Assembly: GCA_946886475.1 (NCBI GenBank)
Contig: CAMPIQ010000047.1
Span: 1-23,146, forward strand
Direction of reading: 5' to 3'
From: an uncultured Chitinophagales bacterium
GTDB taxonomy: Bacteria > Bacteroidota > Bacteroidia > Chitinophagales > Chitinophagaceae
DNA: 23,146 bases
Numbering within the stretch: position 1 is the stretch's first letter; the number at the start of each line of letters is the position of its first letter. Positions 15,368 to 23,146 of the stretch are shown piece by piece. The translations under genes were made by a program, and so were the position numbers. Under the pieces are notes generated by a model. It had not been told where the DNA came from. It searched no databases and worked only from the letters and a program-made list of their open reading frames with translations.

Positions 15368-16531
15368 TCAGGTTTTTATACGGTAAAAACTAAAATATAG
15401 AAACACAGTTGCGCCTGCAATTGCAGTAACAATAAAGGGCAGGCTGCTATTGAACCCCGTCCATAGCAAGCCGGCCAGGATACTGGCCACCAGCGTGCAG
15501 ATACTTTCACAGGAAGTATAAAAACCTATAGCAGTTGCTGTATTGGAGTGGCCTGCCATATTGGTGATCCATGCCTTTGTAATACCTTCTGTGGCAGCAG
15601 CATAAATACCATAAAGGATAAATGCGGAAAATATCAATACATTATTACCCGAAACTCCCATTACCAGGTAAACGATCACAAAAATAAAAAGGCCTGCAAG
15701 GAAAACTTTCCTGATCCCTATTTTGTCGGCCAGCATGCCAAGCGGGTAGGAAGCCATCGCGAAAATGATATTATAAACTATGTAGGCGCCAATGGCCATT
15801 TCATCGCTGCCGGTAACTTCTTTTGTTTTCAGGATAAGAAAAATATCCGCGCTGTTGAATAAAGCAAGGAACAGCAAGCCCGTAACCAGCTTTTTGTAAT
15901 CGGTTGAGGCTATGTTCCAGTATTTAAAAAAGGACAGGAAGTTTCCTTTTCCAAGGGTTGATACGGGTTGTTTTTTTTCTTTCAACAAAAAAATAAGGAG
16001 TACGGAAATAATTCCGGGAATGAATGCAATGAAAAAGATCTCTCTGTAATATCCGGGGTAGATCATTAAAAAGATCAAAGCAAGGGTGGGGCCTATTGCC
16101 GCACCCAGCGTATCCATGCTTCTGTGAAATCCAAATACTCTGGCCTTGGTTTGGGGTGTTGCATGTTGAGATAAAAGAGCATCCCTGGCACCTGTTCTCA
16201 ATCCCTTTCCCAGTCGGTCCTGGATCCTTACAAAAAAAATCCATACAGGCCAGGTAAATAAGGCCATCATGGGTTTGGAAGCAGCGCTGAAAAAATACCC
16301 CCATTTTATATATGGGATGCGCAAGCCTTCTTCATCGCTGCGCTTTGCGAAATAGCCCTTGCTTAATCCGGCAGTGAAATTTACCATACCCTCCAGTATC
16401 CCTATCAGCAAAACCGAAAACCCTATTTCTTTCAGGTATACAGGTATCACCGGATAAAGCATCTCGCTTGCTACATCTGCAAACAAACTTACCAGGGATA
16501 AAATGAGAATGGTGCGGTTGATGATTTTCAT
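15368..16531 (-). CDS. Major facilitator superfamily transporter
   Basis: A 387-residue permease with about twelve hydrophobic segments. FADVASEMLYPVIPVYLKEI begins the first helix pair, VRIQDRLGKGLRTGARDALL lies in the central N-half and GMLADKIGIRKVFLAG is the MFS loop motif of the second half. The DRxGKGxRTxxRDAL signature marks a subfamily of uncharacterised MFS permeases found in many bacteria; the substrate is unknown. The start is placed at 16531 (MKIINRTILILS); the frame is open to 16639, but the additional 36 residues are hydrophilic, unlike the family, and run towards the mreB promoter region. It is divergent from mreB and probably transcribed with comEC. Confidence 0.88.
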   Translation of the reverse strand: MKIINRTILILSLVSLFADVASEMLYPVIPVYLKEIGFSVLLIGILEGMVNFTAGLSKGYFAKRSDEEGLRIPYIKWGYFFSAASKPMMALFTWPVWIFFVRIQDRLGKGLRTGARDALLSQHATPQTKARVFGFHRSMDTLGAAIGPTLALIFLMIYPGYYREIFFIAFIPGIISVLLIFLLKEKKQPVSTLGKGNFLSFFKYWNIASTDYKKLVTGLLFLALFNSADIFLILKTKEVTGSDEMAIGAYIVYNIIFAMASYPLGMLADKIGIRKVFLAGLFIFVIVYLVMGVSGNNVLIFSAFILYGIYAAATEGITKAWITNMAGHSNTATAIGFYTSCESICTLVASILAGLLWTGFNSSLPFIVTAIAGATVFLYFSFYRIKT

Positions 16532-16672
16532 CAAAGTAAAACTAGTTGATAAGTTTACAGATTTAATGGATGGTTGGGCCATTTCATACAAACCCTGGCC
16601 TCTGCCATTTGCCAATAGCTTCCTAAATCCTTGATTCACTGAAAAAAATATATACTCCGGGATCTTATTTAC

Positions 16673-16704
16673 TTTGACATTTCAATTTATTTCCACCAAT
16701 TTTG
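16673..16704 (+). promoter_or_regulatory. Candidate promoter of the mreB cluster
   Basis: TTTG (16673-16676) is followed after 20 bases by CAATTTTG (16697-16704), one mismatch from TAnnTTTG. It predicts a start near 16711 and a leader of about 30 bases before the mreB ATG, in the gap divergent from the MFS gene. Confidence 0.55.
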
Positions 16705-16742
16705 CAGACAACCTTCAAAAAACATAAATCCAATACAGAAGC

Positions 16743-17768
16743 ATGGGACTATTTAACTGGTTTACACAGGAGATAGCGATAGATTTAGGAACTGCCAATA
16801 CCCTGATAATCCACAATGACGAAGTCGTAGTGAATGAACCCTCTATCGTTGCCTTGAACCGCAACAACCCAAAAGAAGTCCTGGCCGTAGGCAAGCGCGC
16901 CCTGATGATGCATGAAAAAACCCACGAAAGCATTAAAACAGTCAGACCTCTTAAAGATGGTGTGATCGCCGATTTTAATGCTGCTGAGCTGATGCTCCGT
17001 GAAATGATCAAAATGGTTTATCCCAAAAAACCTTTATTTCCTCCAAGCTGGCGTATGATGATCTGCATTCCCTCCTCAATTACGGAAGTGGAAAAGCGGG
17101 CTGTACGGGATAGCGCTGAGCAGGCGGGGGCCAAGGAAGTTTACCTCATACACGAACCCATGGCAGCAGCGCTGGGTATTGGTATTGATGTGGAAGAACC
17201 CGTTGGAAATATGATCATTGATATTGGTGGTGGAACCACTGGTATTACCGTGATTGCCCTGGCAGGAATTGTTTGTGATCAATCGATCCGTATAGCCGGT
17301 GACGAATTCACAGCCGATATCATGGAAGCCCTCCGTCGTTATCATTCCCTGTTGATAGGTGAAAGAACTGCAGAACAGATCAAGATCCAGATCGGAGCTG
17401 CCATGAAGGATATTGATAATCCTCCCGACGATCTTCCTGTAAATGGTAGAGATCTTGTAACGGGTATTCCCAAACAGATCATGGTAAGTTACCAGGAAAT
17501 TGCGGAAGCACTGGATAAGAGCATTTTTAAAATGGAAGAAGCCATATTAAAAGCGTTGGAACAAACACCTCCCGAACTGGCTGCCGATATTTACCGTCGC
17601 GGTTTGTACCTCACAGGTGGTGGAGCTTTGTTAAAAGGCCTTGACAAAAGGTTAAGCCAAAAAATAAAATTGCCTGTTCATGTTGCTGACGATCCGCTGA
17701 AGAGCGTGGTTCGTGGCACAGGATTGGCTTTAAAAAATTATGACCGTTATCCTTTTGTGATGCGATAA
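16743..17768 (+). CDS. mreB: Rod-shape-determining actin homologue MreB
   Basis: Forms membrane-bound actin-like filaments that orient the cell-wall elongation machinery. The protein has 341 residues, the usual length. The amphipathic N-terminus (MGLFNWFTQE) serves for membrane binding. ATP-site motifs are present in order: DLGTAN (14-19), HEPMAA with catalytic E138, IDIGGGTT (159-166) and TGGGALLKGL (291-300). It is the first gene of the elongation cluster and has its own promoter candidate. A hairpin lies between its stop and mreC, which could lower expression of the downstream genes relative to MreB. Confidence 0.98.
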   Translation: MGLFNWFTQEIAIDLGTANTLIIHNDEVVVNEPSIVALNRNNPKEVLAVGKRALMMHEKTHESIKTVRPLKDGVIADFNAAELMLREMIKMVYPKKPLFPPSWRMMICIPSSITEVEKRAVRDSAEQAGAKEVYLIHEPMAAALGIGIDVEEPVGNMIIDIGGGTTGITVIALAGIVCDQSIRIAGDEFTADIMEALRRYHSLLIGERTAEQIKIQIGAAMKDIDNPPDDLPVNGRDLVTGIPKQIMVSYQEIAEALDKSIFKMEEAILKALEQTPPELAADIYRRGLYLTGGGALLKGLDKRLSQKIKLPVHVADDPLKSVVRGTGLALKNYDRYPFVMR

Positions 17769-17776
17769 AAAGCTTC

Positions 17777-17828
17777 GAGCTGTGAGCTGCGGGTTTCGGG
17801 AACAAGGACTCGGCCACTCGCAGCTCGC
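17777..17828. repeat. Hairpin with GAGCTG heptamers between mreB and mreC
   Basis: GAGCTGT and GAGCTGC (17777-17790) form a 7-base doublet. GTGAGCTGCG (17782-17791) pairs with CGCAGCTCGC (17819-17828), nine Watson-Crick pairs plus one G-T wobble, with a 27-base loop. The loop contains GAACAAGGA (17800-17808), a core also found twice in the repeats after rodA. No T-run follows, so it is more likely an RNA-processing or attenuating structure, or a repeat insertion, than a full terminator. Confidence 0.6.
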
Positions 17829-17850
17829 AACTTATAGCCCATAGCTGTTC

Positions 17851-18729
17851 ATGCGTAACATCTTCCTTTTCATCAGGCGTTATTTTACCTTCCTGGCATT
17901 TGTAGTGCTGCAGGTGTTTGCGCTTTGGATGTTTTTTAAGTTTAACAAACTTCACCAGGCTGCTTTTCTTGGTGTGGCAAGTGAAATTACCGGCAGGGTA
18001 AATACCCAGGTGGATAAGCTGGATGATTATTTTAACCAGGGTGAGGAAAATAAGCGGGTTCACCGGATGAATGATTCCTTACTCAACCTGCTGCCATCCA
18101 ATTTCTTTTTCCCCGATACATCTGAATCGCTGGTTATTGATTCCATACGCATTGATACTACAGTTGGCATAAGGCGTTATGTATGGAGAGATGCCAAAGT
18201 GGTTTATAATGATCTGAATTCCCAGAAAAATTACCTCCAGATTGACCGGGGATCCAGATATGGCATCAGGGATAATATGTCGGTTTTAAGTTCTGATGGC
18301 GGTGTTGTTGGCCAGGTAGTGAACGTAAGTCCTAACTTCAGCGCGGTAATGACCCTGTTGCATGTTCAGAGTTCGGTAAGTGCTGCCCTTAAAAGAACAG
18401 GAGATGCAGGGCGCATCAGGTGGGATGGACATGATAAGAGATTTGTGACCATGGAAGGCATTGGTAAAAGTGTGGAAGTAAAAATTGGAGATACCATTCT
18501 AACCAGTAAATATTCCTATAATTTCCCGCCCGATAAAATGATCGGTACCATAGCGGAAGTAAAAAGTGATCCCGCTACCGGTTTTTACCTGTTAAAGGTC
18601 AAAACAGCGGTGAACTTTGGAAACATCCAGCAGGTATTTGTGGTGGAGAACCTGCAGCGCAGTGAGCAGGTGCAGTTGCTCAGGGATACAGAAAGAAAAG
18701 TAGATCAACAAAAAACAGCAACTAATTGA
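17851..18729 (+). CDS. mreC: Rod-shape-determining protein MreC
   Basis: A 292-residue single-pass inner-membrane protein that activates the elongation synthase by contacting PBP2. The transmembrane segment is at about 12-30, followed by a short helical stretch and a longer beta-rich periplasmic domain (about 95-275), with VVNDL-like strand starts and VVGQVVNVSPNFSAVMTLLH, typical of MreC. The C-terminus (about 276-292) is charged. The start ATG at 17851 lies 22 bases after the intergenic hairpin. The stop overlaps the TTG start of mreD by three bases, so the pair is translationally coupled. Confidence 0.95.
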   Translation: MRNIFLFIRRYFTFLAFVVLQVFALWMFFKFNKLHQAAFLGVASEITGRVNTQVDKLDDYFNQGEENKRVHRMNDSLLNLLPSNFFFPDTSESLVIDSIRIDTTVGIRRYVWRDAKVVYNDLNSQKNYLQIDRGSRYGIRDNMSVLSSDGGVVGQVVNVSPNFSAVMTLLHVQSSVSAALKRTGDAGRIRWDGHDKRFVTMEGIGKSVEVKIGDTILTSKYSYNFPPDKMIGTIAEVKSDPATGFYLLKVKTAVNFGNIQQVFVVENLQRSEQVQLLRDTERKVDQQKTATN

Positions 18730-19256
18730 GCGACCTGGTAAAAAATATATTCCGGCTTCTTGTGTTTATTCTTGTTCAGGTTTATATACTTGATAAAATT
18801 CACCTTCACAGGTTTGTGATTCCGGTACTTTATTACATTTTTATTCTCTGGCTTCCCTTCAGCCTTACCAGGATATCACTTCTTTTCATTGGTTTTGTTA
18901 CGGGTCTGATGCTGGATTATTTCACAAATACTCCGGGTTTACATGCGGCTGCCTGTATATTAATCGCATATGCGAGGCCCTTTGTAATCAACCTGCTTAT
19001 TCCTAAGGATACGGCCGAATTCAATTACCGTGAACCTTCGCCCAGGGCCATGGGATGGGCGCCTTATACGGTATATGCTTTGGTGCTCACCGTTCTGCAC
19101 CATTCCTATATGTACCTGCTTGAATGGCTTGATCTGGGCAATATGATCGCTTTTCTGATTAAAGTTGGTGCCACTACCGGTATCAGCATGCTATTGATAT
19201 TTACAGTAGAATTATTGTTTCCCCGAAAAGTAAAATTCAGGACGAACACAGCGTGA
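18726..19256 (+). CDS. mreD: Rod-shape-determining membrane protein MreD
   Basis: A 176-residue integral membrane protein with about five hydrophobic segments (near 8-20, 32-47, 53-68, 75-92 and 110-165). MreD sequences diverge strongly; the call rests on size, hydrophobic profile, GLMLDYFTNTPGLHAAACIL in the middle, and its place after mreC. The start is TTG at 18726 within TTGA, overlapping the mreC stop. The following 210 bases (19257-19466) hold no gene that I can support. Confidence 0.9.
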   Translation: MSDLVKNIFRLLVFILVQVYILDKIHLHRFVIPVLYYIFILWLPFSLTRISLLFIGFVTGLMLDYFTNTPGLHAAACILIAYARPFVINLLIPKDTAEFNYREPSPRAMGWAPYTVYALVLTVLHHSYMYLLEWLDLGNMIAFLIKVGATTGISMLLIFTVELLFPRKVKFRTNTA

Positions 19257-19466
19257 GGATGTCGGCAAAGGGATGGTGGCTGGAAATGAATGAATAAGCG
19301 CATGCTGATATTTCAGGAAGATAATTTTCCCGCGTGGCTGAGAAATTCAATTTTTGGAAAAAATAACCAAATCTTTATTGATCTTCCTTGAAATCATCAA
19401 TGCTTTGAATCAAATTTGTATAGCATTTGCTATAAGTATTCAATCTCCTCAGAATAATTTTAACCT

Positions 19467-21548
19467 GTGTTCAACCAATCTAGAAGTTACATCATAAGGA
19501 TCCTTTTCGTAATTGCCTTTCTGGTAATGATCGTGCAGTTATTCAACCTGCAGGTGATGTCGAGTGAGTACAGCATCCTCGCTGAACAAAATGCCCTGAT
19601 CCGGAAAACAATTTACCCCGCAAGGGGAGAGGTGTTTGACAGGAACGGAAATACCATAGTAAAAAATACCCTCATGTTCGATCTGATGGTCACCCCATCG
19701 GAAGTAAAGGGACTTGATACCGCTTATCTCTGCAAACTGCTTGAGATTAATACCGAGGAGTTTAACCAGAAAATGCTCAATGCCATCATTAAAGGTGGCC
19801 GTACAAGAGCATCTGCATTTGAAGACCTGCTCACGCCCGATAAATATGCAAGGCTGGAAGAAAATATGTGGAGGTTTGGAAACGGCTTTTTTTTACAGGA
19901 AAGGCCGGTAAGAGATTATCCATATAATGCCGGAGCACATTTTATGGGGTACATAGGTGAGGTGGACAAGAACATTATTGAACGCTCGGATTTTTTTTAC
20001 CAGCCAGGTGATTACATTGGCAGAACAGGTCTTGAATCGTATTATGAAAGTATCCTGATGGGAAAACGCGGGGTTCAGTATCTTATTAAGGATAATAAGA
20101 ACCGTGTACAGGGATCGTATGCAAACGGTGAAATGGATGAACCGGCAACTGCAGGCAGGGCCCTGAATACCTATGTTGATATAGAATTGCAACAGCTGGC
20201 TGAAAAATTAATGAATGAAAAAGTGGGAGCTGTTGTGGCCATTGAACCTAAAACAGGTGGCATACTCACCATGGTATCAGGACCTAATTTCAATCCGGAA
20301 GCATTAACGGGTCCGAATTTCAGAAAAACCTATGCAAAATTTGTACTTGACGTATCGCGGCCCTTATTGAACCGGGCCATCAAAGGACAGTATCCTCCGG
20401 GCTCAACTTTCAAACCATTACAGGGCCTCGTTACCCTCAATGAAGGATTGATCACACCTTCATTTGGTTATCCATGCACTGGAAGGTATTATGCCTGTGG
20501 CCATGGTAAGCCTGCATGTACACATAATAATGCAGGCCATGCTGCCAACCTGAGGCTGGCCATAGCCAATTCCTGTAACTCCTATTTTACGCACCTGTAC
20601 AGGATGACAGCAGATAATCCCAAATACGGAAATGTAAAAGACGGTTATCAGGTTTGGAAGGAATATATGAATGCCTTTGGTTTGGGCATTCGCCTTGGTG
20701 TGGACCTGCCAAGTGAAGACAAGGGTAATATTCCTGATTCATCAGATTACAACAGGGAATACAGGAATGTATGGAATTCCTGTACAAATCTTACACTTGG
20801 TATAGGACAGGATAAAATGACCTCAACTCCTTTGCAATTGGCCAATGCCATGTGCATTATTGCTAATAAAGGATATTATTTTACGCCGCATTTTGTAAAA
20901 TCCGTTGAACAGGAATCTGAAGAAGATACATTATTACAGCCTTTCAGGATAAAGCATGAGCCATTGACACATATCTCAGATTCAGCCTTCAATGCGGTTA
21001 TATGGGGAATGCAGGATGTGGTTGACAGGGGAACAGCTTATTCGGCCAGGGTTCCGGGTATCAATATCTGCGCTAAGACCGGTACTGCCCAGAACTTTCG
21101 CATCATAAGGGGAAAAAGAATTGAACTGAATGAGAATTCCATGTTCGTTGCCTTTGCGCCAAGGGAAAATCCACAGATCGCCATTTGCGTTGTGATAGAA
21201 AATGCAGGTTATGGCTCTACTTCGGCAGCACCTATCGCATCTTTACTGATTGAGAAATACCTGAATGATACACTTAGAACTGAAAGTGTTAAAAAGGCCG
21301 ATGAACTTTCTAAAAAGAATCTCATGCCGGCCATACTGGCGGTTGAACAATATATTTACGATTCAACAAGGGCGGAAGAGTGGGCAAAAAAATATGGTGA
21401 CAGCACTATGTTAAGAAGATATTTAAGAAAAGGTGCCACTGCACCTAAAAAAGATACCGTACCTCCGGCACGTACTGTTTATAAACAGGAGGATATGATA
21501 TTACCAGGAAGGGAAATTGTTTTGAAACAGAAAAGGAGCCGTACATAA
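19467..21548 (+). CDS. mrdA: Penicillin-binding protein 2 (elongation transpeptidase)
   Basis: Class B PBP that cross-links peptidoglycan during side-wall growth. The protein has 693 residues: an N-terminal membrane anchor (about 9-30), the dimerisation/pedestal region with YPARGEVFDRNG (50-61), RDYPYNAGAHFMGYIGEV and RTGLESYYESILMGKRG, then the transpeptidase domain with STFK (S313, K316), SCN (369-371) and KTGT (537-540). Before the SCN motif is a cluster of C337, C344, H346, C351 and H353; E. coli PBP2 is known to bind zinc near this region, so a metal site is plausible. The basic tail after about 640 is likely disordered. The start is GTG at 19467, 210 bases after mreD; its stop overlaps the rodA ATG by one base. 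Confidence 0.96.
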   Translation: MFNQSRSYIIRILFVIAFLVMIVQLFNLQVMSSEYSILAEQNALIRKTIYPARGEVFDRNGNTIVKNTLMFDLMVTPSEVKGLDTAYLCKLLEINTEEFNQKMLNAIIKGGRTRASAFEDLLTPDKYARLEENMWRFGNGFFLQERPVRDYPYNAGAHFMGYIGEVDKNIIERSDFFYQPGDYIGRTGLESYYESILMGKRGVQYLIKDNKNRVQGSYANGEMDEPATAGRALNTYVDIELQQLAEKLMNEKVGAVVAIEPKTGGILTMVSGPNFNPEALTGPNFRKTYAKFVLDVSRPLLNRAIKGQYPPGSTFKPLQGLVTLNEGLITPSFGYPCTGRYYACGHGKPACTHNNAGHAANLRLAIANSCNSYFTHLYRMTADNPKYGNVKDGYQVWKEYMNAFGLGIRLGVDLPSEDKGNIPDSSDYNREYRNVWNSCTNLTLGIGQDKMTSTPLQLANAMCIIANKGYYFTPHFVKSVEQESEEDTLLQPFRIKHEPLTHISDSAFNAVIWGMQDVVDRGTAYSARVPGINICAKTGTAQNFRIIRGKRIELNENSMFVAFAPRENPQIAICVVIENAGYGSTSAAPIASLLIEKYLNDTLRTESVKKADELSKKNLMPAILAVEQYIYDSTRAEEWAKKYGDSTMLRRYLRKGATAPKKDTVPPARTVYKQEDMILPGREIVLKQKRSRT

Positions 21549-22891
21549 TGAACAGGCAACAACCCGGCATTTCAAAAGGCCTCGACTGGAGCCTGATATG
21601 GTTATACCTTTTACTGGTTGCCATAGGTATCATGGCTATTTATGGTGCCACCTGGCGTGAGGGTGAAAATATTTCCAGTTTCCTTTCCTTCAAAACTGAT
21701 TACAGCAAACAGTTTTACTTTTTCCTGATAGCAGGTGTGCTGGCTATTTTTATTTTGTTGACAGATAGTAAATTTTTTCCCGCTACTGCTAATCTCTGGT
21801 ATGCCATCGGTATTTTCTTATTGATCCTTGTTTTTCCATTTGGAGCCGAAGTAAAAGGCACCAAATCCATTATCAGGCTTGGAGGCTTCCAGTTTCAGCC
21901 CGCAGAATTCTGTAAGGTTTGTGTCTGCCTTGCATTAGCAAAATATCTATCCCTGCCCGACCAGGATTTTTCAAAAACAAGATCACAGTTAATTGCCACT
22001 GCCATAGCATTGTTGCCTGCAATAATGAGCATCATGCAAAGTGAAACCGGCCTGGCGCTGGTTTATTTTTCATTTTTTATAGTTATGTACCGTGAAGGTT
22101 TGCCGGCTACCATTCTTATTGTTGGTTTTTCCATTGCGGTTCTTGTGGTAGCCACCCTACTTGTAGATAAATATATACTTGCAATAATTATTCTTGGCAT
22201 CACGCTATTCGTTGCTTATTTGTATTCAAGACAGATCAGACGGGATAAAACTGTTTTGCTGAAGTTCTTGCTTGTAGGTGCATTGTGTATAGGCATCCAG
22301 CTTTTTGGTGTGCCCTTTCTTTTTAAATCCGTATTAAAACCTTACCAGGTTGAAAGAATATTCAGTACAATTGGAAGAGATGTGCCAAAAGAGTATATGG
22401 AACCGGATGACCTTCGAAGGCTTGAAGTTGAAAAGATAAGGAAGGATGATGCTACAGATTATAATGTCAGACAGTCAAAAATAGCCATTGGTTCAGGTGG
22501 GGTTACCGGAAAGGGCCTGTTAAAGGGCACCCAAACACGCTATGATTTTGTTCCTGAACAAAGAACCGATTTTATCTTCTGTACCATTGGCGAGGGCTTT
22601 GGATTTATTGGTACCACTGCGGTGCTTGTAATTTATTTACTGCTTCTTTTCAGGATCGTAGCTGTAGCCGAACGCCAGCGAAGTGTGTTCAGCCGTTGCT
22701 ATGCCTATGGCGTTGTTTCTGTTTTCTTCTTTCATATTGTCATAAACATTTGCATGACCATTGGCCTTGCTCCGGTTATTGGTATACCACTTCCATTCAT
22801 CAGCTATGGCGGAACTGCACTAATCACCTTTACCATTTTGTTGTTCATACTGATCAGGCTCGATGCCGACAGGCAGATGGTGCTGAGATAG
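21548..22891 (+). CDS. rodA: SEDS glycosyltransferase RodA
   Basis: Peptidoglycan polymerase of the SEDS family, partner of PBP2 in the rod complex. The protein has 447 residues with about ten hydrophobic segments. Motifs are GTKSIIRLGGFQFQPAEFCK (104-123), QSETGLALVY (164-173, where QPDxGxALV is more usual), KIAIGSGGVTGKGLLKGTQT (311-330) and FVPEQRTDFIF with the catalytic aspartate D341. The extracellular loop around 272-308 (STIGRDVPKEYMEP..DDATDYN) is somewhat longer than in E. coli, consistent with the Bacteroidota form. It is coupled to mrdA by a TAATG overlap and is the last gene of the cluster. Confidence 0.97.
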   Translation: MNRQQPGISKGLDWSLIWLYLLLVAIGIMAIYGATWREGENISSFLSFKTDYSKQFYFFLIAGVLAIFILLTDSKFFPATANLWYAIGIFLLILVFPFGAEVKGTKSIIRLGGFQFQPAEFCKVCVCLALAKYLSLPDQDFSKTRSQLIATAIALLPAIMSIMQSETGLALVYFSFFIVMYREGLPATILIVGFSIAVLVVATLLVDKYILAIIILGITLFVAYLYSRQIRRDKTVLLKFLLVGALCIGIQLFGVPFLFKSVLKPYQVERIFSTIGRDVPKEYMEPDDLRRLEVEKIRKDDATDYNVRQSKIAIGSGGVTGKGLLKGTQTRYDFVPEQRTDFIFCTIGEGFGFIGTTAVLVIYLLLLFRIVAVAERQRSVFSRCYAYGVVSVFFFHIVINICMTIGLAPVIGIPLPFISYGGTALITFTILLFILIRLDADRQMVLR

Positions 22892-23146
22892 GGAATATCG
22901 AACAAGGAACAGAAGAAGTAAAAAAGTAGGGCCATGCCAAAGAATGGCTCTTTTGCATATCAAATAACCGTTATCTCTGTAGCCATTCGCCGGCATGGCC
23001 GGGTTGAATATTGAACAAGGAACAAGGATTGGTGATTTGTGAAGGGAGGAACCGGCGGTTTATGTTTGATATTTTAGGTGTTTTGACGATTGGAATATCG
23101 AACAAGGAACAGAAGAAGTAAAAAAGTAGGGCCATGCCAAAGAATG
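22892..23146. repeat. 55-base direct repeat spaced 200 bases apart, with a third partial copy
   Basis: Positions 22892-22946 and 23092-23146 are identical over 55 bases and differ at the base before (G versus T); the second copy is the end of the window. Between them, 23006-23024 matches the 5' part (GAATATnGAACAAGGAACA, 18 of 19) and continues with a second AACAAGG. There is no gene in 22892-23146. Either this is a tandem array of about 200-base units running out of the window, or the end overlap is the result of how the sequence was assembled. Confidence 0.85.
22930..23000. repeat. Long hairpin downstream of rodA
   Basis: GGCCATGCC (22930-22938) pairs perfectly with GGCATGGCC (22992-23000), and GAATGGCT (22942-22949) pairs perfectly with AGCCATTC (22981-22988). 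The two stems are separated by a 3x3 internal loop and capped by a 31-base loop (22950-22980). The left arm begins inside the 55-base repeat. It could serve as a 3'-end structure of the mre-rodA transcript, or it may be a mobile palindromic element. No T-run follows it directly. Confidence 0.75.

Noticed and set aside
16532..16639. Start of the MFS permease at 16639
   Set aside because: The 36 added residues are hydrophilic and precede the first transmembrane helix; family proteins start near MKIINRT.
19257..19466. Hidden gene or clear promoter between mreD and mrdA
   Set aside because: No frame with a credible start and composition was seen; a TATAGCATTTG string is present but lacks a properly spaced upstream box.
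21531..21547. Shine-Dalgarno site (AAAGGAG) before rodA
   Set aside because: It lies within mrdA codons for Lys-Arg-Ser, other genes here lack such sites, and Bacteroidota ribosomes generally do not use them.

Overview
The window looks like chromosomal DNA of a member of the Bacteroidota, most likely the Chitinophagales (Chitinophagaceae-like). This rests on the gliding genes gldE and gldD, on promoter-like sites of the Bacteroidota type (TTTG about 18-20 bases before TAnnTTTG), on the general lack of Shine-Dalgarno sequences, on the mutY-ssb-gldE-gldD gene order, and on typical Bacteroidota forms of ComEC, RodA and a tiny Lys/Arg-rich ribosomal protein. The base composition is moderately AT-rich and even. 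I see no tRNA, rRNA, CRISPR, transposase or prophage gene.

Left part (1-7016). A repeat-rich non-coding end is followed on the minus strand by rng (RNase E/G family). Upstream of it lies a minus-strand unit transcribed HU -> TPR membrane protein -> a 31-residue basic ribosomal-type protein, closed by a perfect 8-bp hairpin. Diverging from HU on the plus strand run mutY and ssb, ended by a strong hairpin terminator, then gldE and gldD.

Middle (7152-10440). Three plus-strand genes overlap end to end: a cysteine-rich DUF3109 protein, a LutB-type LUD/ferredoxin protein without lutA or lutC beside it, and a polysaccharide-deacetylase-like protein. They converge on, and overlap by 17 bases, an EamA permease on the minus strand. 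The other minus-strand genes are purH (own promoter inside the end of comEC), comEC and an MFS permease.

Right part (16743-22891). The cell-elongation cluster mreB-mreC-mreD-mrdA(PBP2)-rodA encodes the actin-like filament, its membrane couplers, the transpeptidase and the glycosyltransferase of the rod complex. A hairpin lies between mreB and mreC. The last 255 bases hold a 71-base hairpin and a 55-base exact direct repeat, one copy of which is the very end of the window.

Most of the region is conserved housekeeping sequence. The less ordinary material is the intergenic short-period microrepeats and hairpins, the unlabelled 31-residue gene, the uncharacterised DUF3109/LUD/deacetylase triad, and the terminal 55-base repeat, which may be an assembly-graph signature. 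I did not find convincing evidence of a wholly new multi-gene system.
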